Of a DNA stretch of 64,000 bases, positions 7,993-16,529 are shown one piece after another. The DNA lies in contig NZ_CP018793.1 in the NCBI RefSeq assembly GCF_002139875.1, positions 744,001 to 808,000 on the forward strand, written 5' to 3'. A program made the position numbers and the translations under genes. Below the pieces are notes generated by a model. That model made no database searches. It was given only the letters and a program-made list of their open reading frames with translations, and was not told the origin of the DNA. How positions within the stretch are numbered: position 1 is the stretch's first letter; every line of letters starts with the position of its first letter. This stretch comes from Campylobacter vicugnae (GTDB lineage Bacteria > Campylobacterota > Campylobacteria > Campylobacterales > Campylobacteraceae).

Positions 7993-8871
7993 TTAATTTC
8001 CTTTTAAATCTAAATATTTTTTAATGCTATTTTCATTGGTATGCCAGTTTTTATCAACTTCTACATTTAATTTAATAAATACTTTTTGATTATTAAATTC
8101 ACTTATAATTTTGCGAGCTACAATCCCGATTCGCTTAATAGTAGCACCATTTTTGCCTATTAAAATTGCCTTATGGTGGGTATTATCTGTTATGATTTTA
8201 GCCTCGATTTCTAAGATATCGCTCTTTTGTCTTACCTTTGATACAATCGCATCAGAACTATATGGCACCTCCTGACTAACACACTCAAATATAGCCTCTA
8301 ATATAAAATCTCTATAAATATCTTTTTCATTTGTTGAGGTGATAAACTCAGGGTCATAGTAGTAAGGATGTTCTGGAAGTAATGGAGTAAGAGCATCTAA
8401 AAATATCTTTCTATAGGCTTGTTTTTTAATAGTTATTGGAACTATAGCTTGAAAATTATTTGAGTATTTTTGATACTCATTTAGCTTTTTAAATAGCTTA
8501 TTCTCATCGGCCTCATCTATCTTTGTAAGTGCGATTATATGAGGTAAAGTAGTATTTAAGCTTAAAAACTTTTCATAATTTTCTAAACTATCAAAAATAC
8601 TAGCTACAAATACTACTGCATCTGCATCGCCTAAAGATTTAATAGCGCTTTGAACCATTAGCTTATTTAGAGTTTTAGTGCTATCATGAAGTCCTGGCGT
8701 ATCTATAAAGATTGCTTGGTCTTGCCCGTTCATTACAATGCCTAAAATTTTGCGTCTTGTAGCATTTTGCTTATGTGAGACCATTGATATTTTTTGGTCT
8801 AGTAAGTAGTTTAAAAGGCTGCTTTTACCAGCATTTGTTCTACCAATTAAAGTTACAAATCCACTTCTCAT
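7993..8871 (-). CDS. era: GTPase Era
   Basis: 292 residues, normal Era length. G1 is GRTNAGKSS near the N-terminus, G3 is DTPG, G4 is TKID, and the C-terminal KH domain includes the GKNGATIKRIG loop. Era binds 16S rRNA and helps late 30S assembly. ATGA overlap (4 bases) with the hslU stop indicates translational coupling. The linking of era to the HslUV protease genes and ribBA in one operon is a compact arrangement of housekeeping genes rather than a functional pathway. Confidence 0.95.
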   Translation of the reverse strand: MRSGFVTLIGRTNAGKSSLLNYLLDQKISMVSHKQNATRRKILGIVMNGQDQAIFIDTPGLHDSTKTLNKLMVQSAIKSLGDADAVVFVASIFDSLENYEKFLSLNTTLPHIIALTKIDEADENKLFKKLNEYQKYSNNFQAIVPITIKKQAYRKIFLDALTPLLPEHPYYYDPEFITSTNEKDIYRDFILEAIFECVSQEVPYSSDAIVSKVRQKSDILEIEAKIITDNTHHKAILIGKNGATIKRIGIVARKIISEFNNQKVFIKLNVEVDKNWHTNENSIKKYLDLKGN

Positions 8872-10190
8872 AGTATATATTTTGCTCTATCTTCATCTTG
8901 GCAAATTTGCCCTAATTTTTCATCTACTAACTCTTTGGTTATGATGAATTTCTGGCCTTTATATTCATCAGCATTAAAGCTAATATCCTCAAGTAGTTTT
9001 TCAATCACAGTATGAAGTCTTCTAGCTCCGATATCTTCTACTTTTTGATTAGTACTTTGAGTAAGTTTAGCAATTTGTCTTAGTGCATCATCATTAAACT
9101 CAAGCTCGACTTCCTCTACGCTCAATAGCGCCTTATATTGATTTAGGAGTGAATTTTTAGGTTTTGTTAGAATCTCATATAGAGCATCTTCATCTAAGCT
9201 ATCAAGATTTACACGCAGTGGGAATCTACCTTGAAGCTCAGGAATTAGATCGCTTGGTTTGGATATGTGAAATGCACCAGCAGCTATAAATAGTATATGA
9301 TCAGTTTTAATAGTTCCAAATTTAGTAGATACATCACTACCTTCTACAATAGGTAAAAGATCTCTTTGAACGCCTTCTTTGCTAGGGTCTTGACGAGTTG
9401 CGCCAGAGCTACTTACAGCTACTTTGTCAATCTCATCAATGAATATTATACCTTCATTTTGAGCTCTTCTTAATGCTTCGGCTTTAATACTTTCCATATC
9501 TAGAATTTTTTCACTAGCTTCGTTTTTTAGGCTTTCTTTTGCATCTTTTACTTTTAGTTCTTTTTTAACTTTTTTATTTGTAATTCCAATTACTTTTATA
9601 AAGCTTTCTTGCATAGCAGCCATATCAGGTGGTAAATTTGACCCAGCCTCAAAGCTTGCTTGGTCGATTTCTAGCTCAATAGTAAGGTCATCAAGCTTGC
9701 CATCTTTTAACTTTTGCTTCATCTTATCATAGCTGATTTGGTATTGCTCTTTTTTCTCATCAGTTGCACCATTTGGGAGTGGCGGAAGAAGCTTTTCTAA
9801 GATTTTTTTCTCTATATACTCTTCTATTTTATCACTATTTTTATCTCTATGTTCTTGCTTTACTAAATTTAAAGCTGCCATTGCAAGATCTCTAATCATA
9901 GATTCTACATCTCTACCAACAAAGCCAACTTCAGTATATTTACTGGCTTCAACCTTGATAAATGGCAAGCCAAAAAGTTTTGAAAGACGTCTCGCAATCT
10001 CTGTTTTACCTACGCCTGTTGAGCCTATCATTAATATATTTTTAGGCACTATATCATCTTGAATATTAGCTGGTAATTGCATACGCCTATAACGATTGCG
10101 TAAAGCAATAGCAATAATTTTTTTAGCATCGTTTTGACCAATTACATAGTCATCTAGAAATTTTACAATATCTTTTGGTGTTAAGTTCAT
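8868..10190 (-). CDS. hslU: HslU (ClpY) ATPase subunit of the HslUV protease
   Basis: 440 residues. Walker A GSTGVGKT at 56-63, pore loop GFVG at 89-92, the family-specific I-domain insertion (about 110-230), Walker B IIFIDEID ending D252-E253, and a C-terminal tail ending in RAKYIL, the kind of tail that docks into HslV. It unfolds substrates and feeds them to the HslV peptidase. It lies 3 bases downstream of hslV, its partner. Confidence 0.96.
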   Translation of the reverse strand: MNLTPKDIVKFLDDYVIGQNDAKKIIAIALRNRYRRMQLPANIQDDIVPKNILMIGSTGVGKTEIARRLSKLFGLPFIKVEASKYTEVGFVGRDVESMIRDLAMAALNLVKQEHRDKNSDKIEEYIEKKILEKLLPPLPNGATDEKKEQYQISYDKMKQKLKDGKLDDLTIELEIDQASFEAGSNLPPDMAAMQESFIKVIGITNKKVKKELKVKDAKESLKNEASEKILDMESIKAEALRRAQNEGIIFIDEIDKVAVSSSGATRQDPSKEGVQRDLLPIVEGSDVSTKFGTIKTDHILFIAAGAFHISKPSDLIPELQGRFPLRVNLDSLDEDALYEILTKPKNSLLNQYKALLSVEEVELEFNDDALRQIAKLTQSTNQKVEDIGARRLHTVIEKLLEDISFNADEYKGQKFIITKELVDEKLGQICQDEDRAKYIL

Positions 10191-10193
10191 ATT

Positions 10194-10730
10194 TTAATCC
10201 ATTAATGTATAAGTCTTTATGTTTGTATTGGTATATATACAGATCTCTCCGGCTATTTTTAAACTCTCTTTTACTAATTCTTCGCTACTAAGAGATCCAA
10301 ATTTATCTAAAGCCCTAGCAGCTGAGAGTGCATAATTGCCACCACTTCCGATGGCTGCTATCTTGCCATCTTCTGGTTCTACTACATCTCCAGTTCCACT
10401 TAGTAAAAATATATGATCACGATTGAGTACTAGCATCATAGCCTCTAATTTTCTTAGCACTTTATCTTTTCTCCACTCTTTGCTAAATTCAATTACAGCC
10501 TTAAGTAAATCACCCTTGACACCTTCAAGGATTCTTTCAAACATATCAAAAAGATTAAACGCATCAGCAGTTGATCCAGCAAATCCGGCTAAAATTTTAC
10601 CTCCATAAAGCTTTCTAATCTTTACAGCATTGCCTTTTAAAATAGTAGAACCAAAGCTAACCTGTCCATCTCCACCTATGACAGCAGCATCTTTGCCTCT
10701 ATAAGCTAGTATAGTAGTAGCATGAAACAT
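10194..10730 (-). CDS. hslV: HslV (ClpQ) peptidase subunit
   Basis: 178 residues with the proteasome-beta fold. A short propeptide MFHA precedes TTILAYRG; Thr5 is the expected N-terminal nucleophile after processing. GGDGQVSFG and [14 protein letters not shown] are conserved. It assembles into two hexamers capped by HslU. Its start overlaps the rplI stop by one base. C-terminal length is normal. Confidence 0.95.
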   Translation of the reverse strand: MFHATTILAYRGKDAAVIGGDGQVSFGSTILKGNAVKIRKLYGGKILAGFAGSTADAFNLFDMFERILEGVKGDLLKAVIEFSKEWRKDKVLRKLEAMMLVLNRDHIFLLSGTGDVVEPEDGKIAAIGSGGNYALSAARALDKFGSLSSEELVKESLKIAGEICIYTNTNIKTYTLMD

Positions 10731-11173
10731 TATTCACCTACTACTTCTATTTTAAATTTAGCATGAATTTGGTGAGTTAGTTTGATTGATATTTCGTGCT
10801 CACCAAGTGCTTTTATATTATCACATTCTAGAGATTTTTTATCTATTTCATAGCCTTTTTGGTCTTTTAATGCTTTTGCTATCTCATCTTTTGTTATACT
10901 ACCAAATGGAGTTCCGTTAGCTCCTAATTTTGTTTTTATAGTGATTTTAACTCCAGCTAATTCATCTTTTAGCTTTTCATTTTGGCTAATCTCATACTCT
11001 TTAATTTGGGCTTCATTTCTTTTGGCTGCTTCCCATTGTCTTAGCACAGCATCGGTTGCAGCTTTTGCTAAACCTTTACCTATTAAGAAGTTATTGCCAT
11101 AGCCATCTTTTACCTCTTTTACTTCACCAGCCTTGCCTAGTCCTTTTACATCTTTTATTAATAGTACTTTCAT
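10730..11173 (-). CDS. rplI: 50S ribosomal protein L9
   Basis: 147 residues. The N-terminal signature [25 protein letters not shown] and NFLIGKGLA are typical of bL9, which binds 23S rRNA near the L1 stalk; the long central helix and a C-terminal domain follow. AAAGGAAAA lies just before the ATG. It is 43 bases downstream of ispE, a larger gap than elsewhere in this operon, which could hold an extra promoter. It directly precedes hslV. Confidence 0.95.
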   Translation of the reverse strand: MKVLLIKDVKGLGKAGEVKEVKDGYGNNFLIGKGLAKAATDAVLRQWEAAKRNEAQIKEYEISQNEKLKDELAGVKITIKTKLGANGTPFGSITKDEIAKALKDQKGYEIDKKSLECDNIKALGEHEISIKLTHQIHAKFKIEVVGE

Positions 11174-11216
11174 ATTTTTCCTTTTAGTTTGGTTTTATAT
11201 ATTTTACTTGTTTATA

Positions 11217-11957
11217 TTAAATTTTTAGTTTAAATTTACTACTTCCACTTCCGCTTAAAAACTCATTACTTGCTATTTTTAGCTCACTGTATATCTCTTG
11301 AGATGGTTTTAATAGATCATTTAACTCTATATTTGAATAAGTAGATAGAATTTGGCTACTTTTCATCAAACAAAGTTTGCTAGCTAAATCTGTATCAAAA
11401 CCTTTAAATTTAGCTCTATACTGCGTAAATACTTTTGGAGTAGAGCAAAAAATAGGGCTAGTGATAATATCTAAATTTGGTATATCATCATCAAATTCTT
11501 CTACAATCTCACCAATGCCACTTACATTAGCAGAGTCAAATTTACTTACAAAAAATGCTACATCAGCACCAATATTATGTGCTATTTGCATCAATTTATC
11601 TTTAGAGAGATTTAAATTTAATCTATCATTAACAAGGTGTAAAAATGCTGCAGCATTACTGCTTCCGCCGCCCAATCCACCGCCAGCAGGGATATTTTTA
11701 ATCAATTTTACTTGATGATTTTTGAAAAATTCACCAAGTTCATTAGCAAAACCTAAATTTTCTAAAAAATTATAAACTTTAAAGATTATATTATCATCAA
11801 AAGGATTATTAATGATAAGCCCATCACCAATTCTATCAACTAAATCAATCTCATCATATAGCTCTTTATAGAGTATAAATCTAGATTTAAGCTCATGATA
11901 ATTCCCACGAAATCCAACAATCTTTAAAAAGATATTTATCTTAGCATAGCTTTTCAT
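11217..11957 (-). CDS. ispE: 4-diphosphocytidyl-2-C-methyl-D-erythritol kinase
   Basis: 246 residues, slightly short for IspE. GHMP-kinase signature PAGGGLGGGSSNAAAFL lies at about 94-110, the N-terminal SYAKINIFLKI carries the conserved lysine, and SGSGSS near the C-terminus is motif 3. It phosphorylates CDP-methylerythritol in the non-mevalonate isoprenoid pathway. It overlaps csrA by 4 bases. The C-terminus stops soon after motif 3, so the usual last strand is trimmed, which seems a lineage trait rather than truncation. Confidence 0.93.
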   Translation of the reverse strand: MKSYAKINIFLKIVGFRGNYHELKSRFILYKELYDEIDLVDRIGDGLIINNPFDDNIIFKVYNFLENLGFANELGEFFKNHQVKLIKNIPAGGGLGGGSSNAAAFLHLVNDRLNLNLSKDKLMQIAHNIGADVAFFVSKFDSANVSGIGEIVEEFDDDIPNLDIITSPIFCSTPKVFTQYRAKFKGFDTDLASKLCLMKSSQILSTYSNIELNDLLKPSQEIYSELKIASNEFLSGSGSSKFKLKI

Positions 11958-12181
11958 TTAAATATCTTTTTAGCAAGCATTTCTAATAAATTTTGTTTTG
12001 GTGTGCTAGATGCTGCGTTTGTATCGGCTACTTCTTTTACTAACTCTTTACGCAAAATTAACACATCTTTTGGAGCTTCTATTGCTATTTTTACTGTGTG
12101 ATTATTGGTGCTAAGAATCTTAATCTCAATATCATCGCCAATCTGTATTGATTCTGTTGCTTTTCTTGTTAATACGAGCAT
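11954..12181 (-). CDS. csrA: Carbon storage / flagellin translation regulator CsrA
   Basis: 75 residues. MLVLTRKATESIQIGDDIEIKIL is the family signature, with the RNA-binding arginine in LTRK and a second one in ILRKEL. In Campylobacter CsrA represses flagellin (flaA) translation and is antagonised by FliW. The C-terminus is longer than in E. coli and ends in a lysine-rich helix, as in other Campylobacter. It sits between truB (13-base overlap) and ispE (4-base overlap). Confidence 0.96.
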   Translation of the reverse strand: MLVLTRKATESIQIGDDIEIKILSTNNHTVKIAIEAPKDVLILRKELVKEVADTNAASSTPKQNLLEMLAKKIFK

Positions 12182-12996
12182 TTTTCCATCCTGTTAATTG
12201 CATATTTTACCTCTTGATTTTCTATCTTAATTATGCTAAAAGCATTATCATACTCTATAAGATATTCTCCATCATTGCTATTATTAAAATCATAAGCTTT
12301 GAGTTTTTTACCTAAAACTATATCTAAGATATCGCCTTTATAGCTATTTGATTTTAAATTTAAATATTCAAGTGGATTTAGCGGAGTTTCGTTTTGAAAT
12401 TTAAATTTTCCTTCACTGATTCTTTCAAGCGCACTTAATGTACCTATTAATCCTAAATTTTTTGCTAGAATTTGTGCATAAGAGCGTATATACGATCCAG
12501 CTGAAACTGCTATATCAAATGTGATAAATGGGTGGCAATAGTTTATAAATTTGGTGCTAAAAACCTCCATTTGGCACTCTTTTAACTCAAATTCACTCCC
12601 AGCTCTAGCTAGTTCATAAGCTCTTTTACCATCAATTTTTTTAGCGCTAAATTTTGGTGGTGTGTAGTTTATTTTGCCTTGAAGATTTTGTAAAGCGTTT
12701 TTTATCTGTGCTTCATCTATGGTAGGTGGAAGGTGAATTTGGTTGATATTTTCATTATCCCCGCTATTTGAACTAGCCCCTAGCCAAAGTGTAGCTCTAT
12801 AAATTTTAGGTTCTATGTTTAAGTAGTTAAAAAGTTTTGTATATGCCCCAAATGCTACAATTAAGCAACCACTTGCAAAAGGGTCTAAAATGCCAGAAAA
12901 TCCAGCCTTTTTTACTCCATATTTACGCTTAAGCTGACTTAAAAAGTGGTTTGAGACCACTCCTTTTGGTTTGTATGCTACAAATAGTCTATTCAT
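12169..12996 (-). CDS. truB: tRNA pseudouridine-55 synthase
   Basis: 275 residues. The catalytic loop reads GFSGILDPFASGCL (aspartate nucleophile in LDP), followed by YRATLWLG and a KIDGKRAYELAR segment. It modifies U55 in the T-loop of tRNAs. GILDPFASG in place of the enterobacterial GTLDPLATG is a normal epsilon variant. It overlaps uvrD by 4 bases and csrA by 13, so translation is coupled through the operon. Confidence 0.94.
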   Translation of the reverse strand: MNRLFVAYKPKGVVSNHFLSQLKRKYGVKKAGFSGILDPFASGCLIVAFGAYTKLFNYLNIEPKIYRATLWLGASSNSGDNENINQIHLPPTIDEAQIKNALQNLQGKINYTPPKFSAKKIDGKRAYELARAGSEFELKECQMEVFSTKFINYCHPFITFDIAVSAGSYIRSYAQILAKNLGLIGTLSALERISEGKFKFQNETPLNPLEYLNLKSNSYKGDILDIVLGKKLKAYDFNNSNDGEYLIEYDNAFSIIKIENQEVKYAINRMEKCSY

Positions 12997-15041
12997 ATAA
13001 CTTTCTCTACAAATGATGACATTATATCTTTTATATTTCCACCAAAATTTATTTTTAATTTAAATTCATTTTTAATCTTTGTTACTTCTATTACGCGTCC
13101 TATGCCAAATATTTTATGCTTGATTAAATCCCCTTTTTTAAACTCATTTTGGCTTTCAATTTTAAGCGAACCTTCACACAATCCAGCTTCGCTTAAAAAT
13201 CTTGATCTATTTAACTTGGTTCTTTGACCTTTATAAAATCTTGAATTTGAGTATGATAAATTTAATCCTTTTTTAGCCCTTGTAATAGCTACATATGCTA
13301 GGCGTCTTTCTTCTTCTATATCGCTTCCATCGCCAAGCAATGGAAAAAATCCCTCCTCAAGCCCAATAACAAAAAGATGTTCAAACTCAAGTCCCTTGCT
13401 AGCATGAACGCTCATAATAGATATAGCATCATCACTAATTCTATCTTGTTCGCTCTCAAGTGCAAGCTCGTTTAAAAACTCCTCTAAATCAAATTCAGGA
13501 GTATTTAATATATGATCTTTTAATAAAGCATAAAACTCATCTATATTAATTACTCTTTCAGCACCATCTGGCAAACTCTCATAATATGCCTTAATCCCAA
13601 ATGTAGAATCAAATTTGCTTATTAAATCATATGGAGCTAAAGTAGAAAGCTCTTTGATGCTATCTGCTAGCTGGATTAATGTTTGGCTTAGCTTTTTGCT
13701 TAATACATCTTCACTAGCCATATATATTGCATTGTATAGCGAAGCTTTGTTATCAAAAGCAAATTTTTCTAGTTTAGCTAAACTTACCTTGCCTAGGCCT
13801 CGTTTTGGACGATTAATAATGCGAGTGAGTGAAAAATCATCATTTGGATTTAAAATCAGCCTTAGATAGCTTATAACATCTTTTATCTCAGCTCTTTCGT
13901 AGAATTTGACCCCGCCAACCATTTTATATGGAATTCTAGCCTTATTTAATCCATCTTCTAAGCTTCTTGAGAGCGCATTTACTCTATATAAAATTGCAAT
14001 TTGACTTGCTGATACTCCACTTGCAAGAAGTTTATTTATTTTTGTAGCAATGTTTTTAGCTTCTGCATTTTCATCGCTATGCTCTAAAATCTCTATAGGA
14101 TTCTCATCTAGCAACTGACTTACTAAGCTTTTGCCTAGCCTTGATCTGTTGTGATCTATTAGCTCATTGGCTGCTTTTAAGATTGAAGGAGTAGAGCGAT
14201 AGTTAGTCTCTAATTTAATCAATTTAACATCATTAAATTGATCTTTGAAATTTAATATATTTTCTATCCTTGCACCTCTCCAGCCATAGATACTTTGGTC
14301 ATCATCTCCTACTACTACTAAGTTTTGATGATTATAGCATAGTTGGCGAAGTAACTTGTATTGTAAATCATTAGTATCTTGATACTCATCAACCATTATA
14401 TATTTATATCTATCTGAAATTTGACTACTTAAAGTAGGATTATTAGCTAAAATATTATATGTCAAGCATAAAAGATCATCAAAATCAACTAAATTATTAC
14501 TCTTTAGATACTCCTCATATAGCTTATAGGCTTTAGCAATTTTTTCATAATTTGTTTTTGAGTATTGAGTATCTAGTTTTGAGCTATCCATCACAGCCTC
14601 TACACTCAAAAGCATATTTTTATATTTTGAGATCTCATTTGCTACTATAGCTGTTTGGACTTCACTTTCTATCTCTTTTATAATCTTTTTTTTATCATCA
14701 GTATCGATTATTATAAAGTTATTACTTCTACCTAGTTCATTAATATGAAATTTCAAAAACAATAAGCCAAATTTATGAAATGTGCAAAGCAAAGGATTAG
14801 CATTATAATTGCCAAGCATAGCCATAGCACGCTGCTTCATAGTAGAGGCTGCTTTATTAGTAAAAGTAAGTGTTAGAGTGTTTAGTGGATCTATGCCTAC
14901 TTGGCTTATTAAATAAGCTAGACGCGAGGTTATAGTTTTTGTCTTGCCGCTTCCAGCCCCAGCTAGGATTAGCATTGGACCATCTATATGAGTGGCGGCT
15001 ATCTTTTGATTTTCATTAAGTGAATTTAATAAATTGTTCAT
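12993..15041 (-). CDS. uvrD: UvrD/Rep-family DNA helicase
   Basis: 682 residues of a superfamily-1A helicase. Walker A GAGSGKT near residue 29, motif Ia TFTNKAA, Walker B VDEYQDTN, motif III GDDDQSIYGWRGA, motif IV ETNYRS, motif V SVHASKGLEF and motif VI VAITRAKK all appear in order. It unwinds DNA in repair and replication restart (UvrD, PcrA or Rep role; the family cannot be split by eye). It is the first gene of the nine-gene operon ending at ribBA, and a -10 box lies just upstream. Confidence 0.92.
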   Translation of the reverse strand: MNNLLNSLNENQKIAATHIDGPMLILAGAGSGKTKTITSRLAYLISQVGIDPLNTLTLTFTNKAASTMKQRAMAMLGNYNANPLLCTFHKFGLLFLKFHINELGRSNNFIIIDTDDKKKIIKEIESEVQTAIVANEISKYKNMLLSVEAVMDSSKLDTQYSKTNYEKIAKAYKLYEEYLKSNNLVDFDDLLCLTYNILANNPTLSSQISDRYKYIMVDEYQDTNDLQYKLLRQLCYNHQNLVVVGDDDQSIYGWRGARIENILNFKDQFNDVKLIKLETNYRSTPSILKAANELIDHNRSRLGKSLVSQLLDENPIEILEHSDENAEAKNIATKINKLLASGVSASQIAILYRVNALSRSLEDGLNKARIPYKMVGGVKFYERAEIKDVISYLRLILNPNDDFSLTRIINRPKRGLGKVSLAKLEKFAFDNKASLYNAIYMASEDVLSKKLSQTLIQLADSIKELSTLAPYDLISKFDSTFGIKAYYESLPDGAERVINIDEFYALLKDHILNTPEFDLEEFLNELALESEQDRISDDAISIMSVHASKGLEFEHLFVIGLEEGFFPLLGDGSDIEEERRLAYVAITRAKKGLNLSYSNSRFYKGQRTKLNRSRFLSEAGLCEGSLKIESQNEFKKGDLIKHKIFGIGRVIEVTKIKNEFKLKINFGGNIKDIMSSFVEKVI

Positions 15042-15071
15042 AAATTGCTCTTTTTTGTTAATAAAGCTAAG

Positions 15072-15077
15072 ATTATA
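15072..15077 (-). promoter_or_regulatory. -10 box of the uvrD operon
   Basis: On the minus strand a TGA-TATAAT-C sequence lies 31 bases before the uvrD ATG, in the correct position for a Campylobacter sigma-70 promoter (extended -10, no clear -35). It is the only good candidate in the 183-base gap shared with the divergent LysR gene. Confidence 0.6.
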
Positions 15078-15227
15078 TCAAATTTTAACTTAATAATAAT
15101 ATGTGTTACAAAAAGTTACAGATTTATAAATAATCAATAATATAAGTAAAAATTATATTAAATTAAAATCTAATTTAAGCATTAAATTAATAAAATTAAA
15201 GGATATAAAACAAAAAAGGGTTGTTTG

Positions 15228-16094
15228 ATGATAGATTTTAATAAAATATATACATTTATGACAATTGTTAAAGAAAAGAGCTTTTCAAAAGCTTCAGCCA
15301 CTTTAGGCCTTTCTCAGCCAGCTGTTACTTTGCAGATTAAAAAACTTGAAGAGACATTACAAACAACGCTATTAGTAAGGCGTAAAAACGGAATAGTTTT
15401 AACAAAAGAGGGGGATAAATTTTATAAATTATGTTTAAAATTTGAAGGAGCTATGTTTAGATTTAAAGAAGAAGCTCATAGAATAAAAGATGAAAAATTT
15501 AAAATCTCAGTTGCTACAAACTTACTTATAGCTCATGCTATTTTGCCATTTATGTTAGATAAAATTTGCGATGTTATAAATAGCGATTTAGATGTCAAAA
15601 TAGTCGATACAAATAATGATCTAGTATCAAGTCTAATGGATAAAAGATGTGATATTATAATGACTCAAGAGAGATTATATAATGATCATTTGATATTTAA
15701 AAAGCTATTTGAGTATGAGATAATTTTAGTATCTAATAAAGTTCCAAATCAAAAAATAACCCCAGCAAAGCTTAGCGAATTTAACTTTATCACAGATAGA
15801 ACGAAAGCATTTTTAAAAGGGTATTTTGAACAGTTTGGTGTAAATTATGATGATTTACACACTGTCTATACTCTTGATGGTGCTATAGCTACTAGGTGCG
15901 CAATGCTAAATAATAAATCTAGAGAGTATGTAGCGTTTTTGCCTAAATTTTTAGTGAAAAAATCAATTGCTAATGGCACTTTATTTCCAATAGAAATTGA
16001 AGGTGTTAATATTATCCGTCCAGTATTTATAGCAGGACTCAAAGAGAACGAGTCCATACTAGAAAAGGTTAGTAAAATATCTATTGACCTTTAA
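15228..16094 (+). CDS. LysR-family transcriptional regulator
   Basis: 288 residues from ATG 15228, preferred to the TTG at 15225 because AAAAGGG lies 7 bases before the ATG. Winged helix-turn-helix at about 17-45 (KSFSKASATLGLSQPAVTLQ) and a substrate-binding-like domain after residue 90. The effector and targets are unknown. It is divergent from the uvrD operon and overlaps tail-to-tail by 14 bases with the SspB-like gene, so neither neighbour is an obvious target; LysR proteins often bind the region shared with a divergent gene. Confidence 0.92.
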   Translation: MIDFNKIYTFMTIVKEKSFSKASATLGLSQPAVTLQIKKLEETLQTTLLVRRKNGIVLTKEGDKFYKLCLKFEGAMFRFKEEAHRIKDEKFKISVATNLLIAHAILPFMLDKICDVINSDLDVKIVDTNNDLVSSLMDKRCDIIMTQERLYNDHLIFKKLFEYEIILVSNKVPNQKITPAKLSEFNFITDRTKAFLKGYFEQFGVNYDDLHTVYTLDGAIATRCAMLNNKSREYVAFLPKFLVKKSIANGTLFPIEIEGVNIIRPVFIAGLKENESILEKVSKISIDL

Positions 16095-16527
16095 AAATAT
16101 CTCTATTTTTAGGGTTATTTAAAAATATCTGCTTTGAGCGCTCCTGCTTAGTTTTAGGATCGCTCGGACTATATGTAGCAAAATTTATTAATATAGGATT
16201 TTCATCTATACTAATTCTGATGATAGCGCCAATTGGCACACTAACTAAACTAGCAAAATTATCTGGCCCAAATCCAGCCTCAAATTTCATATCATCACGA
16301 CTAAGCTTAATGCTACTTAGCGAATATCCAGCTAGGCTAAATAGAATTACAGATGGATTAAAATTAGACTTAATCTCCTGAGGTAGCTCTGGAGAAAAAT
16401 TAACAAATTTTGTACTAACTAATATATCAAATTGGATATCTTTTTGTATTAACAAATTTAGTAAATCATAGATATTTCTATGCATCATAGAAGCAAACTC
16501 GCTATCTTTTAAAAACTCTTCAAGCAT
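16081..16527 (-). CDS. Conserved hypothetical, possible SspB-like adaptor
   Basis: 148 residues, mostly beta-rich in the middle. GFGPDNFASLVSVPIGAIIRISIDEN resembles the segment of the ClpXP adaptor SspB that reads as a short phenylalanine-rich strand followed by VPxxAVLxIYAREN, and the basic C-terminal tail could match SspB's flexible ClpX-binding tail. This is a weak visual likeness, not an assignment. It starts 2 bases downstream of the pepF stop, so it is the last gene of a sstT-pepF operon. Without the likeness it would be a hypothetical protein of unknown function. Confidence 0.75.
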   Translation of the reverse strand: MLEEFLKDSEFASMMHRNIYDLLNLLIQKDIQFDILVSTKFVNFSPELPQEIKSNFNPSVILFSLAGYSLSSIKLSRDDMKFEAGFGPDNFASLVSVPIGAIIRISIDENPILINFATYSPSDPKTKQERSKQIFLNNPKNRDIFKGQ

Positions 16528-16529
16528 TA

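Noticed and set aside
8868-8871. Overlap of era and hslU as evidence of a frameshift or sequencing error
   Set aside because: A 4-base ATGA overlap is common in this window and both proteins are full length.
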